From positions 1 through 52,741 of the forward strand of contig JAADFO010000048.1 of assembly GCA_013152815.1 (NCBI GenBank): 52,741 nt of DNA. The letters are read 5' to 3'. Position 1 is the stretch's first letter. Each line of letters starts with the position of its first letter. Both the position numbers and the translations under genes were made by a program. Under the pieces are notes generated by a model. It saw only the letters and a list, made by a program, of their open reading frames with translations, was not told the DNA's origin and searched no databases. Shown here one piece after another: positions 7,929 through 16,902 of the stretch. Source of the stretch: Nanobdellati archaeon. GTDB lineage: Archaea > Nanobdellota > Nanobdellia > Woesearchaeales > JAADFO01.

Positions 7929-8065
7929 CGATACTTAGGTCAATACTGAACAGAATCCAGGGAAATGCTGATGAGCATCATTGACAGGGGCGTACGATAA
8001 GGCATCATAGGAAAGGTCGCTGCAGGAAGAGAAAGACAACAGAACACGGAAGAAAAAGGGATAGC

Positions 8066-8653
8066 ATGGACAAACTCAACGAGATAACGAACGACATGAG
8101 CGTATTGGTGGTCATGAACGAGCATGCCTATGACACAAAGACGCCGGCACTCCTGCAACAGCTGCATGAAAGCAGACGCAATTTCTGCTATGTGTGCCTG
8201 GCACGGCCCTACAGCGAGATAAAAGAAAGGTTCCAGAGCAGTTTCATACCGACGACGCAGTTCCATTTCATCGATACGTTGAGCAGCCATTATGAGAAAC
8301 AGGAAGAGCAAGAGGACTGCACCTTCCTTCCTGACCCCATAAAACTGAGCGTCCTTTCAGAGACCATCATGCAGAAGATGAAAGAGAAGCGATGTTCAGG
8401 GGTCGTCTTCGACACCTTCAGCGCACTGCTCAGCTATAAGGCTGATTTTGAGCTTCTCCACTTCATCAACGACCTTTCCATGAAGACGAAAGACAAGAAC
8501 ATGAGCAAAATCCTCTTCTTCGAGCGGAAGATCCGTCCCTATTACGAGAACTCGGAAAGGCTGGCCAATGATCTTGCCTTGTTCCTGGACAGGACCATCT
8601 GGCTCAACGGAAAGGAAACCCACCAAACCCACCCTGTGCAGGATCAGCGATGA
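8066..8653 (+). CDS. P-loop-less KaiC-like fold protein
   Basis: A soluble 195-residue protein with the layout of a degenerate KaiC/RecA domain: MSVLVVMNEHAYDTKTPALL as first strand and helix, FCYVCLARPYSEIKERF, FHFIDTLSSHYE, and CSGVVFDTFSALLSYK as a Walker-B-like strand (VVFDTFSALL). No Walker A GxxxxGKT is present, so ATP hydrolysis is unlikely. The protein at 22830-23357 has the same order of motifs (YVTSNLPYQSIVDEL, FYFIDAVTRT, GSFIDTISTFGIY), so the two are distant paralogues. Such proteins in archaea may act as regulators or partners of active KaiC-like ATPases; two of those are in this window. The ATG follows an A/G-rich stretch (AAAAAGGG). Confidence 0.8.
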   Translation: MDKLNEITNDMSVLVVMNEHAYDTKTPALLQQLHESRRNFCYVCLARPYSEIKERFQSSFIPTTQFHFIDTLSSHYEKQEEQEDCTFLPDPIKLSVLSETIMQKMKEKRCSGVVFDTFSALLSYKADFELLHFINDLSMKTKDKNMSKILFFERKIRPYYENSERLANDLALFLDRTIWLNGKETHQTHPVQDQR

Positions 8654-8843
8654 CCCCGCTTCCTGGAAGGGCCCATCTTGAATATCTTGAGCACATAATC
8701 AGACGCATGAGAAAAAGGCGAAGAGAAGAACATAACACATAAATACGATGAAGGATATGATATGCTCATTACGCTCCTCGGACAAGAGATCCACACGGGG
8801 AGAGATAGAGACAGAGAGAAAATAAGTGAGGCGTAGGAAGACC

Positions 8844-9212
8844 ATGAAGACCATACTTGCAGTGGATGATGAAGAAAGCCTCAGACAGCTTATCGAAGCC
8901 ATCTTCGAACAGGAAGGATACCATGTCCTGACCGCATCGTCAGGACAGGAATGCCTTGACCTCCTCCAGAAGGAAAAGCCCGACCTTATCCTCATGGACA
9001 TGATGATGCCCGGGATGAGCGGAAGGGAGACCATAGAAAACATCAGGAAGAATCCCAAGACCAAGGACCAGAAGATCATCTTCCTCACCGTAGCAAGGTT
9101 CTCTGAGACAGGCAAGGATGTGCTTGGCAAGCTCAAGGTGCTGGATTACATCACCAAGCCGTTCGAGAATGCGGACCTTATCAAGACCGTCAAGAAGCAC
9201 CTGGGCAGATAA
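8844..9212 (+). CDS. CheY-like single-domain response regulator
   Basis: A 122-residue receiver domain with no output domain. Acidic pocket D8-D9 (VDDEE), phosphoacceptor D52 in LILMDMMMPGMSG, Thr82 in FLTVARF and Lys105 in YITKPFE are all in place, so it should accept phosphate. The ATG at 8844 was preferred over an in-frame GTG at 8826, because receivers start MKxILxVDDE. It is convergent with the large histidine kinase at 12747-9301, its likely phosphodonor; that pairing is inferred from position. A TATA-like ACATAAATAC lies near 8736-8745. Single-domain receivers act by protein contact, for example on motility or kinase cascades. Confidence 0.93.
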   Translation: MKTILAVDDEESLRQLIEAIFEQEGYHVLTASSGQECLDLLQKEKPDLILMDMMMPGMSGRETIENIRKNPKTKDQKIIFLTVARFSETGKDVLGKLKVLDYITKPFENADLIKTVKKHLGR

Positions 9213-9250
9213 GGGGACGGATCCTTCGGATCGCGTAATTCTTAATTCTC

Positions 9251-9266
9251 TATCGGAGATCCGATA
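9251..9266. terminator. Hairpin between convergent receiver and kinase genes
   Basis: TATCGG (9251-9256), loop AGAT, CCGATA (9261-9266) form a perfect 6-bp stem in the 88-base gap between two convergent genes. It is symmetric and could end transcription in both directions. A smaller stem, GATCC/GGATC (9220-9232), precedes it. Confidence 0.35.
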
Positions 9267-9300
9267 ACCCAGATCTTTCCCGGCAACGTAATGTCCAGAA

Positions 9301-12300
9301 TCAACCTTCTGATCCTTTCCCGCTCTGTTTCTCTTTTCTTGTCCGGGACACTCTGCTGCTCTTCCTTGCCGCGCCCCTGCGGGAACCTGATCTTCGGAGA
9401 TCGTCTCGCGGGGCATCAGCTTTTCCAGCATCAACTCTTCCCGGCATGATGTTGATGGTCTTCTTCATGGTCTTCGGAGCTTTCAGAGGAAGGATGAACG
9501 AGAATGTCGAGCCGTTTCCCGGGCTGCTCTCTGCCCATATCTTCCCGCCCATGGCCTCGATGAACCCTCTGCTGATGGAGAGCCCGAGGCCTGACCCGCC
9601 TATCTGTCTGGTCAGAGGAGAATCGACCTGATAGAAACGCTCAAAGATCTTCTCGAGACTCTCCGGGGGGATGCCCTTGCCGGTATCAGAGACACTCACC
9701 TTGATGTCCTTCTGTCTCCTCTCGACAGTGAGGGTGATGGTCCCCTTGTCAGTATAGTGCACTGCATTGTTGACCAGGTTACGGATGACCTGGATGAGCT
9801 TGTCCTTGTCGATAAAGACCGAGGGAAGCGAGCGGGGGATATGAGTCTGGAAGCGAAGGCCCTTCGCTTTCACCTGGAGCGTTACCTGAGGCAAGCAGGC
9901 ACCGAAGACCTCACCAAGATTCACTTTCTCCCAGGCAAGCTTGAGGGTCCCGATATCCATCCGGGAAAGCTCGAGGATGTTGCTGATCAGCTCCCCGAGC
10001 CGGGTGGTATCGTTATAGATTATGGTCAGAAACTTCTGACGCTTCTTCTTGTCGTTCGCCACCGCCGGATTCTTCAGGAGATCGGTGAATCCCTTGATGC
10101 TCGTCAGCGGAGTCTTCAATTCATGGGCCGCGATGGAGATGAACTGGTCCTTCTGGAAATCCAGCTTCTCCAGTTCGTTCATGCTTTCCTTCAGCTTTCT
10201 TTGGGCGATGACGAGCCGGTTCTTGGCCTCGTCAGAATCCTCAAGTATGTTGAGCATGGCCGCTTTGTTCCTCTCGAGCTCGTCCACCTTAGCCCTGAGC
10301 TCTTTCGTCTTCCTGCGGACGATCTTCTCGAGATCCTTGCTATGGCCTGCAAGCTTCTTGTTGGCCTCGTTTAATTCTTCTGTACGGTGCTTCACGGTAA
10401 GCTCAAGAGTCGTATTCATCTTTGCAAGCTCTTTTGTCTGCCGTTGGACTTCCATGCGAAGATTCTTCGTGAGGATGATAAAGGAAAGGATCCCAAGAAG
10501 CACGACCATCACGACGATGGTGATTGCAGAACGCCAGATCCGGGAAAGAGATGCTGAGACACCTGCATAGATGGTGTCGAGGGGCTCGACGATGACAAGG
10601 GTCCATGTATCTTCCCCAACCTTGAAGGACTCGTAGACCCCGAGTTTCTTCGCATCAGGAGCGTCTCCAGACGAGACAATGAACGATTCAGAACCCCGGA
10701 CACCCAGGAAGAAGGAGCCCGATGGAGGAACTCCCCCCTGCTTCTCTGTCGTCAAAACACCGGACAAGATCCCTGCCAGCCCCGAATCCTCTGAACCGCT
10801 ACCATGGAACGTCTTGTTATCTATCAGCAGATGCACATCAAGACCGGTCTCTGCTCCTATCGACATGATATGACGGTCGAGAATAATCTGCAGGGGGATG
10901 TTCATCCTCAGCAGACCCTGTTGGGTGTTGTTCCTTTCGATGGGAACGATGACAGAGAATACCGAATCGTTGTACGCTGTCCGGAAAAGAGATGATATGA
11001 CCGGTTCGTCCTTTTCCAGGGCATCTTTCACTCCTGGTTTGTTCGTATAGTTCTTTTCCTTTCCTTCATAGAATCTATTGAACGGCACCCGCATCAGGAC
11101 CATGCCGTTCTTGTCCATCAGATAGGCACTCTCTATGTTTCCCGAAAGACGTGCATAGAGATGAGAGAGGACAAGAAACGAAGCCCTCTTTTCTCCTGCA
11201 TCCCATGCACCCACACCTCCTGCACCCAATAGCTGCGGGTCTTTGCTTGTAATGTAAGCATCATTGAGAATGGTGGAGAACTCTGAGGTTATTTCATTGG
11301 CTTTGATGTCCGCAAGCAGGGAAAGGCGGGCTTTTGTCTGCGAAAGGGTCTCGGTTTTGTAACTGATGGCTGACTTGTCAGCATTGAACAAGAAGGTCGC
11401 GATGATGATGAGGAGGACCATGCCCAGGATGACCATGATGAAATTTGCCTTGTAGCTCAGGTAACCCTGCCGGAAAAGGGCAAATCCCACCAACAGTGCC
11501 ATGAGGACAGGAAAAATGAGCGGGATGAGCGGATTGCGCAGACCGAACAGGCTTTCAGAGAGCGCATGAGGAATGAGGAACGCAAGGGAAAGAAGAAACC
11601 CATAGAAGAAATATTTCATCCGTTTATCCTTGCGTATGAGATATTCAAGGAAGAGTACGGTGAAAGAGACGACATAGAGGAGGATGAGGAGCAGGATTAA
11701 AAGGTCAAAATAAGCCCCCCGGACCAGACCAACAGTACCGTAGGCAGCCAGGAGGTCTGGCTGCAAGACCGCGCCTTTCACGACCTGGTCGCTGAAGAGG
11801 GTCCAGCTGATCATCATGATGGAAAGCAGATGCATGGTCCCCAGGACAACCCGATGAAGATGATATCTCGCGACACTGAACATGGTCAACAGATAATAGA
11901 AAGAGAACATGTACGCCAGGACAAAGATCGTGCGCGCCAGATAGGTGACCAAAGAAAGATCATGGACATGCAACCGGAAGGTATAGGTCATCAGCAGCAG
12001 CAACCCAAAGACCAGCATAAGCCGATAGGAGATGGTGACGCGTTTGTCTGATGAATGCCGGTTGATGGACCAGAACAGGAAGAAATAGATCAAGAAGCCG
12101 AGCAAGAAGACAGAGAGATACGTATAATTAAGCGACGAGAAAAGAGAGGGGATCATGACGTTGTCATCTTCGAAAGCATATTCATCCAGATAGGTGGTGG
12201 CAGCGACAGTAAGACCCACGCCGTCTGCGGTCCTTCGGCGAACCGGAGTGATATACATGTACTTTTTCCTCAGGGAACCATCAGGATCTTTCCAGTCATA

Positions 12301-12747
12301 CAGCCCCTCTGCGGTACGCCCCCCCTCGGTCTTGACCATGATGCCCCAAAAGCTCGGCAGTTTCCCGGCCAGGGTGTGGAGGTCCATATCGACGATCTTC
12401 GGATCCTTGTGAAAACGGGCAATGAGCGTATCATAGTCTGTCACCGCCGTGTATCCTGTCTTGCCCACCCTCTGGACAGCCAGGGTCTGGAAGTAGGCAT
12501 CCTGCTGGAGATCCTGCAGGGTCATGTCGGGATGGAACAGGAGATAGCTCCCTATCTGCTTCGCAACATCCAGGGCCGTCTGTTTAATCGCCGTCTTTCC
12601 ACGCGAGAAGGCCAGAGAGTTCCCGGAAGCATCCTGAACAGACTGAGCGATGACCGAAGGAGCAATGAGCAGGGAACCCGGCAGGATGACAAGCAAGGAC
12701 AATAAAACAAGCCTTCCGGGCCATCCCCTTGACTGACCAGAGATCAT
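9301..12747 (-). CDS. Membrane sensor histidine kinase with two extracytoplasmic sensor domains
   Basis: A protein of 1,148 residues. A signal/membrane segment lies at about 12-35, then a Cache-like sensor (about 45-190; GYTAVTDYDTLIARFHKDPK and the later YDWKDPDG...KKYMYITPV). Eight hydrophobic helices (about 205-465) come next, then a second, larger Cache-like outside domain (about 470-745), another membrane helix, and a coiled coil with repeated KELAK/TEELNEANKK heptads. The kinase core follows: H-box SIAAHELKTPL with H875, N-box NLVNNAVHYT, G1 DTGKGIP, F-box FERFYQ and G2 GGSGLGLSI. All catalytic boxes look intact. The last 55 residues are very basic. The start overlaps the stop of a three-codon ORF (TGATG) in the tandem repeat that joins this gene to the upstream PAS gene. 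The ligand is unknown. Confidence 0.93.
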   Translation of the reverse strand: MISGQSRGWPGRLVLLSLLVILPGSLLIAPSVIAQSVQDASGNSLAFSRGKTAIKQTALDVAKQIGSYLLFHPDMTLQDLQQDAYFQTLAVQRVGKTGYTAVTDYDTLIARFHKDPKIVDMDLHTLAGKLPSFWGIMVKTEGGRTAEGLYDWKDPDGSLRKKYMYITPVRRRTADGVGLTVAATTYLDEYAFEDDNVMIPSLFSSLNYTYLSVFLLGFLIYFFLFWSINRHSSDKRVTISYRLMLVFGLLLLMTYTFRLHVHDLSLVTYLARTIFVLAYMFSFYYLLTMFSVARYHLHRVVLGTMHLLSIMMISWTLFSDQVVKGAVLQPDLLAAYGTVGLVRGAYFDLLILLLILLYVVSFTVLFLEYLIRKDKRMKYFFYGFLLSLAFLIPHALSESLFGLRNPLIPLIFPVLMALLVGFALFRQGYLSYKANFIMVILGMVLLIIIATFLFNADKSAISYKTETLSQTKARLSLLADIKANEITSEFSTILNDAYITSKDPQLLGAGGVGAWDAGEKRASFLVLSHLYARLSGNIESAYLMDKNGMVLMRVPFNRFYEGKEKNYTNKPGVKDALEKDEPVISSLFRTAYNDSVFSVIVPIERNNTQQGLLRMNIPLQIILDRHIMSIGAETGLDVHLLIDNKTFHGSGSEDSGLAGILSGVLTTEKQGGVPPSGSFFLGVRGSESFIVSSGDAPDAKKLGVYESFKVGEDTWTLVIVEPLDTIYAGVSASLSRIWRSAITIVVMVVLLGILSFIILTKNLRMEVQRQTKELAKMNTTLELTVKHRTEELNEANKKLAGHSKDLEKIVRRKTKELRAKVDELERNKAAMLNILEDSDEAKNRLVIAQRKLKESMNELEKLDFQKDQFISIAAHELKTPLTSIKGFTDLLKNPAVANDKKKRQKFLTIIYNDTTRLGELISNILELSRMDIGTLKLAWEKVNLGEVFGACLPQVTLQVKAKGLRFQTHIPRSLPSVFIDKDKLIQVIRNLVNNAVHYTDKGTITLTVERRQKDIKVSVSDTGKGIPPESLEKIFERFYQVDSPLTRQIGGSGLGLSISRGFIEAMGGKIWAESSPGNGSTFSFILPLKAPKTMKKTINIMPGRVDAGKADAPRDDLRRSGSRRGAARKSSRVSRTRKEKQSGKGSEG

Positions 12748-12750
12748 CAG

Positions 12751-12846
12751 TTCACCATCACCTTCAGTTCACCATCACCTTCAGTTCACCATCACCTTCA
12801 GTTCACCATCACCTTCAGTTCACCATCACCTTCAGTTCACCATCAC
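12751..12846 (-). repeat. Tandem 17-bp repeat forming an array of three-codon ORFs between two genes
   Basis: TTCACCATCACCTTCAG is repeated exactly five times (12751-12835), then an 11-base partial copy (12836-12846). On the coding (minus) strand each unit reads AGGTG-ATGGTGAACTGA, that is, a GGTGA-type ribosome site touching an ATG GTG AAC TGA mini-ORF. Six such mini-ORFs occur. The first ATG overlaps the PAS gene stop as TGATG (12845-12841), and the last TGA overlaps the kinase ATG as TGATG (12749-12745). Seventeen is not a multiple of three, so changes in copy number shift reading frame across the junction but keep the reinitiation logic. Confidence 0.9.
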
Positions 12847-15287
12847 TTGCTGCCCTGTTTCGCTTCCAGCTGTCGTATCCTCTTCTTGAGCTCCACCATC
12901 CGTAGTTCCCTGCCGACGGTAAATTTCTGGAAGCGTTCCAGGTCATCCACTTTACGCTGCAATTCGCTGTTCATCTTTTCACGCTCATGTTCTGCTGCCC
13001 GTTCTTTTGAGATATCCCGGATGGTTGCCTGAAGAGCGAATCGCTTATTCTTGCTGAATCGGGAAAGGAGGATTGTTGCGGGAAAGGTGGTTCCGTCTTG
13101 CCGTTGATGCACCCAATCAAAATAGGCATGCCCTTCCTTAAGCGCCATGGAAATCATCTTTTTTGCCTTCATCCTGGACAAGGTCCCGTCGGGTTGCTCA
13201 GGGGGAGAAAGATCCCACGGTGTCTTGGTGGTGAACGCTTCTTCACTCTTGCAACCGAAAAGGCTCAGAGTCGCCTGATTGCCCTCGATGAATCGCCAAC
13301 TCGGAGGAGCCAGGACCATCAACGCATCAACGGAAGAATCAAAGAGGGTCTTGAACTTGTTCTCACTCTCCCGAAGGGCAGTCTCTGCACGTTTTCGGTC
13401 AGTCACATCGATTACCGTCCCCAATACGCGACGCTTGTGCCCTTTCGCATCATAGTCCAACTCTGCGTGGGCATGAAGCCAGAGCTCCTTGCCATCACGT
13501 CGCCGGATACGATGGTCCAGGTCAAGAGCAGCGGTTCCCCGGAAGGCCATACGGAATCCCTTCTTGATCATGTCCCGATCACCAGGATGCACATACTTCA
13601 TCAACATGTCAAAAGTGACCTCATCGGTTCCGGGTTTGAGTCCATAGAGTTCGATGACCTCTTCAGAGAGATAGATCTTTCCTGTCTTGAGATCCCAATC
13701 GAGGAAACCCATCTTCGATACACGTTGTGCCTTGAGCAGACGACGCTGGAACTCCTTCATCTTCTCTTCTGCATCTCGTCTCAGGGTGATGTCCCTGCCC
13801 TCAGCAAGGACCATCTTGATCTTTCCCTGTTCATCATTGATGATGTTATTATACCAAGAGATGACTTTCTCTTTTCCGTCCTTGGTTCTTATGACGTTCT
13901 CGTGATGGAACAGAGGCTTTCCTTTAAGCAGACCGTTCAAGACGCTCCTGACCGGTTTTTGCTTTCTTGCCGGGATGAAGAGAGAGAACCAGTCCTTTCC
14001 CATGACCTCGCGCTTCTTGTAGCCCGTTATCCATTCAGCGCCTGCATTGAAGAGGATGATGCGTCCTTTCTTGTCCAGACCCACAATCAGACCGGGAGCG
14101 GTCTCGATGACCCGCTCAGAGAACTCCTTTTCCTTCTTTAGCTCCTGCTGATGCGCTTTCTCTTTAGTGATGTCCCGTTGGACAGCCATGAAACCCATGA
14201 TCTTTTGCTCATTGTCCAAGATCGGACTGAGCACCGCCTGCATGGTGACGAGCTTACCATCCTTCTTACGGTTGATGAATTCCTGCAGGATCGTCTCCTT
14301 CCGAAGGAGCCGTCTCCAAAGGGCGCGGTAGAAAGGCCTCTTGAAATGGTCTGATTTCAGGATGCGGGGAGTCTTTCCTGTAACGTCTTTCCAGGCATAG
14401 CCATAGAGCCTTGTGAAGGCAGGATTGATATGCTGGATGATGCCCTCCCTGTTGGTGGTGAAGATGACATCATTGGAGGTCTCAAAGCCTTTCATGAGCC
14501 AGCGCATCTGCTGCTCAGCCTCGTGCTGTTGGGTGATGTCACGCAACGATGTGTGAAGGCCGACTATCTTCCCCTGCTTTCTCAACGGAGTGCTCCACCA
14601 TTCGACCATGACAGGCCCACGGGGAGTGAACACTCTAGTTATCCCTCTGTTCTGCTTCCCTCTTTTCAGGTCGAGAAGGCTTTTGAGTATGGCTGGCCAT
14701 GCGCTCTTCGGCACAAATTCCAGCATAGAATGACCGATCAGGTCTTTTGGCCTGAACCCGTATCGTAATATGGTCTGATTGACCGAGAAGATCTTTCCCT
14801 TCAGGGATACGAGCATCTGGATATCCGGAGAATTATCGAATAGAGCACGAAATTCCTGTTCACGCTCGCTGAGCATCGTCTCCTGCTTCACCCTGCGGGT
14901 GATATCCCGAAAGACGGTCTGGTTATAGAGTATCTTTCCTTTGGACTTCCTGACATGGACTACGCCTTCCACATGAAGACGTTTTCCACGCTTAGTGATG
15001 AAATCAGTTCTCACGAGGGGCATCTTCTCTCCTGCGTTTATTCTCCGGAGGACAGATCTGCAGCGGGACCTAAAATCAGGATGGATGATATCGAAAAGAG
15101 TCATCTTCTCAGCTTCTTTTGAGGTATATCCCAGAATGCGACGCCAGGCCCTGTTGGTGTAGATCAGTTTTCCTGAAGGGGAGACACACTGCACCATATC
15201 AGAGATGTTCTCAGCGAGGTCCCTGTAGAAAGAGTCATCAAAGCGGTATCTTGAACCGGCCATTCTCCCCTCTTTTTTTCTTGTCAC
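12843..15287 (-). CDS. Six-PAS-domain sensory protein without kinase domain
   Basis: A soluble 814-residue protein built of six consecutive PAS/PAC units at about 18-130, 142-255, 265-380, 390-510, 525-640 and 650-765. Most end with a PAC motif such as FRDITRR, LRDITQQ, QRDITKE, GRDITLR, VIDVTDRKRAE or IRDISKE. A C-terminal coiled coil (ELQRKVDDLERFQKFTVGRELRMVELKKRI) resembles the linker found before histidine kinase domains, but no HisKA or HATPase follows. It may signal through the kinase encoded directly downstream, joined by the 17-bp repeat array. Cofactors (haem, flavin) cannot be assigned. M9 (15263) is an alternative start. A TATA-like element at 15340-15330 fits a short leader before 15287. 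Confidence 0.9.
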   Translation of the reverse strand: MTRKKEGRMAGSRYRFDDSFYRDLAENISDMVQCVSPSGKLIYTNRAWRRILGYTSKEAEKMTLFDIIHPDFRSRCRSVLRRINAGEKMPLVRTDFITKRGKRLHVEGVVHVRKSKGKILYNQTVFRDITRRVKQETMLSEREQEFRALFDNSPDIQMLVSLKGKIFSVNQTILRYGFRPKDLIGHSMLEFVPKSAWPAILKSLLDLKRGKQNRGITRVFTPRGPVMVEWWSTPLRKQGKIVGLHTSLRDITQQHEAEQQMRWLMKGFETSNDVIFTTNREGIIQHINPAFTRLYGYAWKDVTGKTPRILKSDHFKRPFYRALWRRLLRKETILQEFINRKKDGKLVTMQAVLSPILDNEQKIMGFMAVQRDITKEKAHQQELKKEKEFSERVIETAPGLIVGLDKKGRIILFNAGAEWITGYKKREVMGKDWFSLFIPARKQKPVRSVLNGLLKGKPLFHHENVIRTKDGKEKVISWYNNIINDEQGKIKMVLAEGRDITLRRDAEEKMKEFQRRLLKAQRVSKMGFLDWDLKTGKIYLSEEVIELYGLKPGTDEVTFDMLMKYVHPGDRDMIKKGFRMAFRGTAALDLDHRIRRRDGKELWLHAHAELDYDAKGHKRRVLGTVIDVTDRKRAETALRESENKFKTLFDSSVDALMVLAPPSWRFIEGNQATLSLFGCKSEEAFTTKTPWDLSPPEQPDGTLSRMKAKKMISMALKEGHAYFDWVHQRQDGTTFPATILLSRFSKNKRFALQATIRDISKERAAEHEREKMNSELQRKVDDLERFQKFTVGRELRMVELKKRIRQLEAKQGSK

Positions 15288-15329
15288 TTACTTCCTCGTA
15301 CAAAGCTCATAGAAAGCAGTAGGTTAAAA

Positions 15330-15340
15330 ACTATATATTC
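15330..15340 (-). promoter_or_regulatory. TATA-box-like element for PAS gene
   Basis: On the minus strand GAATATATAG lies about 45-50 bases before the ATG at 15287, followed by TTTTTAACC. Predicted transcription start is near 15310. Confidence 0.5.
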
Positions 15341-15404
15341 CTTTCTGCAAGAGAGGGATAAACACAGCCGCAACAGACATCACTCTCCTCCAATACTCAC
15401 AAAA

Positions 15405-15414
15405 GAATAAATAG
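15405..15414 (+). promoter_or_regulatory. TATA-box-like element for KaiC-like gene
   Basis: GAATAAATAG lies about 95 bases before the ATG at 15509. Transcription would start near 15440, next to a two-codon ORF ATGAGATAG at 15441. Confidence 0.4.
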
Positions 15415-15508
15415 CCGGCCAAGAACAGGAGACTAGCAACATGAGATAGTGCTGCATACCTGCCGGATACCCAAGGGGGACCGACAAGCAGTTCAGACAA
15501 GGCATACT

Positions 15509-16801
15509 ATGGACGCATCGAAAGAACATCCGTTCATCCTGCATGACGGAACACCGGCCGCCAGTTTAGTGGAACTGCTCCATGCTGTCGAAGAAGCGCC
15601 AGAAGAGATCTTTCTTTATCATGTCACGTCGGAAAGGAATGATTTTGAGAACTGGATAACTGCCTGTCTCCACGAGCCTGAGCTAGCGCAGAAAATCTCA
15701 GGACAGCCGAAAAGGAAGAAGTTTCTCAGAATCCTGAAGAAAGCCGTCAAGAGACAAGAGAAGGATCTCAAGAAGCGCATACCTGAAGCTGGAAGTTCAT
15801 CTCCAGAGAACAGAGAACCTGAAAGAGACAACCACCTCAAACAGACGAACGTGCCGAAAGAGACAGAAGAACCATCTTTCTTTTCTGCGCCGGTTCCGGA
15901 AGAGATGCCGACCCTGCAAGAACTCGAAGAGACCCTCTCCCCTGATGATAACGAAGATAACAACACCAAAAGCCAGAAGCGACCGAACCAGCCCATCGCC
16001 AGGGAAGAGATCCTGCGCACAGAGTTCCAGGACGATGAGTCGGCCGGAGCGGAAGATGCCGAAGAAGAAGTGGCAAGGATAACCATCGGCGTCCCGGGAT
16101 TTGACGGTCTCGTCGGCAAAGGCGTCCCCAAAGGAAGCGCCATCCTCCTCACCGGCGGACCCGGGACCGGTAAGACGACCTTCGGCCTGCAGGCGCTGCG
16201 ATACGGCATCGAACAGGGAGAGAACTGTCTCTATCTGACCTTTGAGGAGAGTGAGAAGAACCTCATCCGTCACCTGAAGGATTTTGGATGGGACCCACGT
16301 CAGGCCATCGCAGAGAGACGCCTTATCATCAAGAAAGTCAACCCCATGCATCTCAGCAGATCGGTCGAGGCCCTGCTTGCACGTGCAAGCGGAGAGCTCC
16401 TCATAGACATCGATGAGGTGGAAGGGATCATCCCCTCAGGATTTCAGCCCGACCGGGTCATCCTCGACTCGCTCTCGGCAGTGGCAGCTGCTTTTGCCGG
16501 GACGAAAGAAGGATATCGCATCTATGTCGAGCAGATCTTCAACCTGTTCGAGCGCAGGGGGACCACATCGTTCCTCATCAGCGAACGGGAACAGACCACC
16601 GACAAGTACGCCAGGGCGGGAATCGAAGAGTTCCTGGCAGATGCCGTATTCATCTTCTACAACATCAGGAGGGAGAATGAGCGCGTCTCTGCCCTGGAGA
16701 TCCTCAAGATCAGGGGGACTCCGTTCCATAAGAAGATCGTCCCCTTCAAGATCACCGAAGGGAAGGGCATCGTGGTCTATCCTCAGGAAGCTGTCTTCTG
16801 A
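15509..16801 (+). CDS. KaiC-like ATPase with N-terminal DUF5752-like domain
   Basis: A 430-residue protein. Residues 1-85 form a small helical domain with FILHDGTPAASLVELL, EEIFLYHV and RNDFENWI, a motif set I associate with DUF5752-like domains. Residues 90-185 are acidic and Glu/Pro/Asn-rich, probably disordered. Residues 190-430 are a KaiC-like domain starting ITIGVPGFDGLVGKGVPKG. Walker A is GGPGTGKT (216-223), the paired acids are E246-E247 (LTFEES), and Walker B is RVILDSLSAV with D320. The ATP site therefore looks intact. An in-frame GTG at 15449 would add 20 residues; the ATG at 15509 was chosen because the conserved domain begins just after it. It is divergent from the PAS-kinase operon, suggesting a shared sensory role. 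DUF number is from memory. Confidence 0.9.
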   Translation: MDASKEHPFILHDGTPAASLVELLHAVEEAPEEIFLYHVTSERNDFENWITACLHEPELAQKISGQPKRKKFLRILKKAVKRQEKDLKKRIPEAGSSSPENREPERDNHLKQTNVPKETEEPSFFSAPVPEEMPTLQELEETLSPDDNEDNNTKSQKRPNQPIAREEILRTEFQDDESAGAEDAEEEVARITIGVPGFDGLVGKGVPKGSAILLTGGPGTGKTTFGLQALRYGIEQGENCLYLTFEESEKNLIRHLKDFGWDPRQAIAERRLIIKKVNPMHLSRSVEALLARASGELLIDIDEVEGIIPSGFQPDRVILDSLSAVAAAFAGTKEGYRIYVEQIFNLFERRGTTSFLISEREQTTDKYARAGIEEFLADAVFIFYNIRRENERVSALEILKIRGTPFHKKIVPFKITEGKGIVVYPQEAVF

Positions 16802-16850
16802 AAACGAACGCGCTCTCCCAAAAAGAAGGTTCAGGGCCAGAGAAGCGAAA

Positions 16851-16884
16851 GTTTATCCCGTTTCGTCAGATGTTTACCCCGTTT
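16851..16884 (+). repeat. Direct repeat with 21-bp period before surface-protein promoter
   Basis: GTTTATCCCGTTT (16851-16863) and GTTTACCCCGTTT (16872-16884) differ at one base and are 21 bp apart, two helical turns. They end about 20 bases before the TATA-like box at 16903. This is a good position for an activator site. Confidence 0.5.
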
Positions 16885-16902
16885 TTCTTCGTAACATGAA
16901 CA

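Larger units (their letters stand above)
7404..8065. other. Intergenic regulatory region between divergent genes
   Basis: This 662-base AT-rich stretch separates the radical SAM operon (minus) from the 8066 gene (plus). It holds the radical SAM ribosome site, two pairs of direct repeats, a 10-bp spaced inverted repeat, a candidate structured RNA with its own TATA-like box, and a second TATA-like box for the plus-strand gene. I see nothing further in 7551-7767. A 57-codon frame at 7811-7983 exists but overlaps the hairpins and is not called as a gene. Confidence 0.6.

Noticed and set aside
7811-7983. 57-codon frame in the intergenic region
   Set aside because: It overlaps a perfect hairpin and a TATA-like box, has no ribosome site and no recognisable protein features. 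It is kept only as an alternative to the RNA call.
12751-12846. Short repeat array as a possible CRISPR
   Set aside because: Units are 17 bp head to tail with no spacers and no cas genes; it is a tandem repeat.
13098-14141. 347-codon plus-strand frame inside the PAS gene
   Set aside because: It is opposite six clear PAS domains and shows no recognisable domain.
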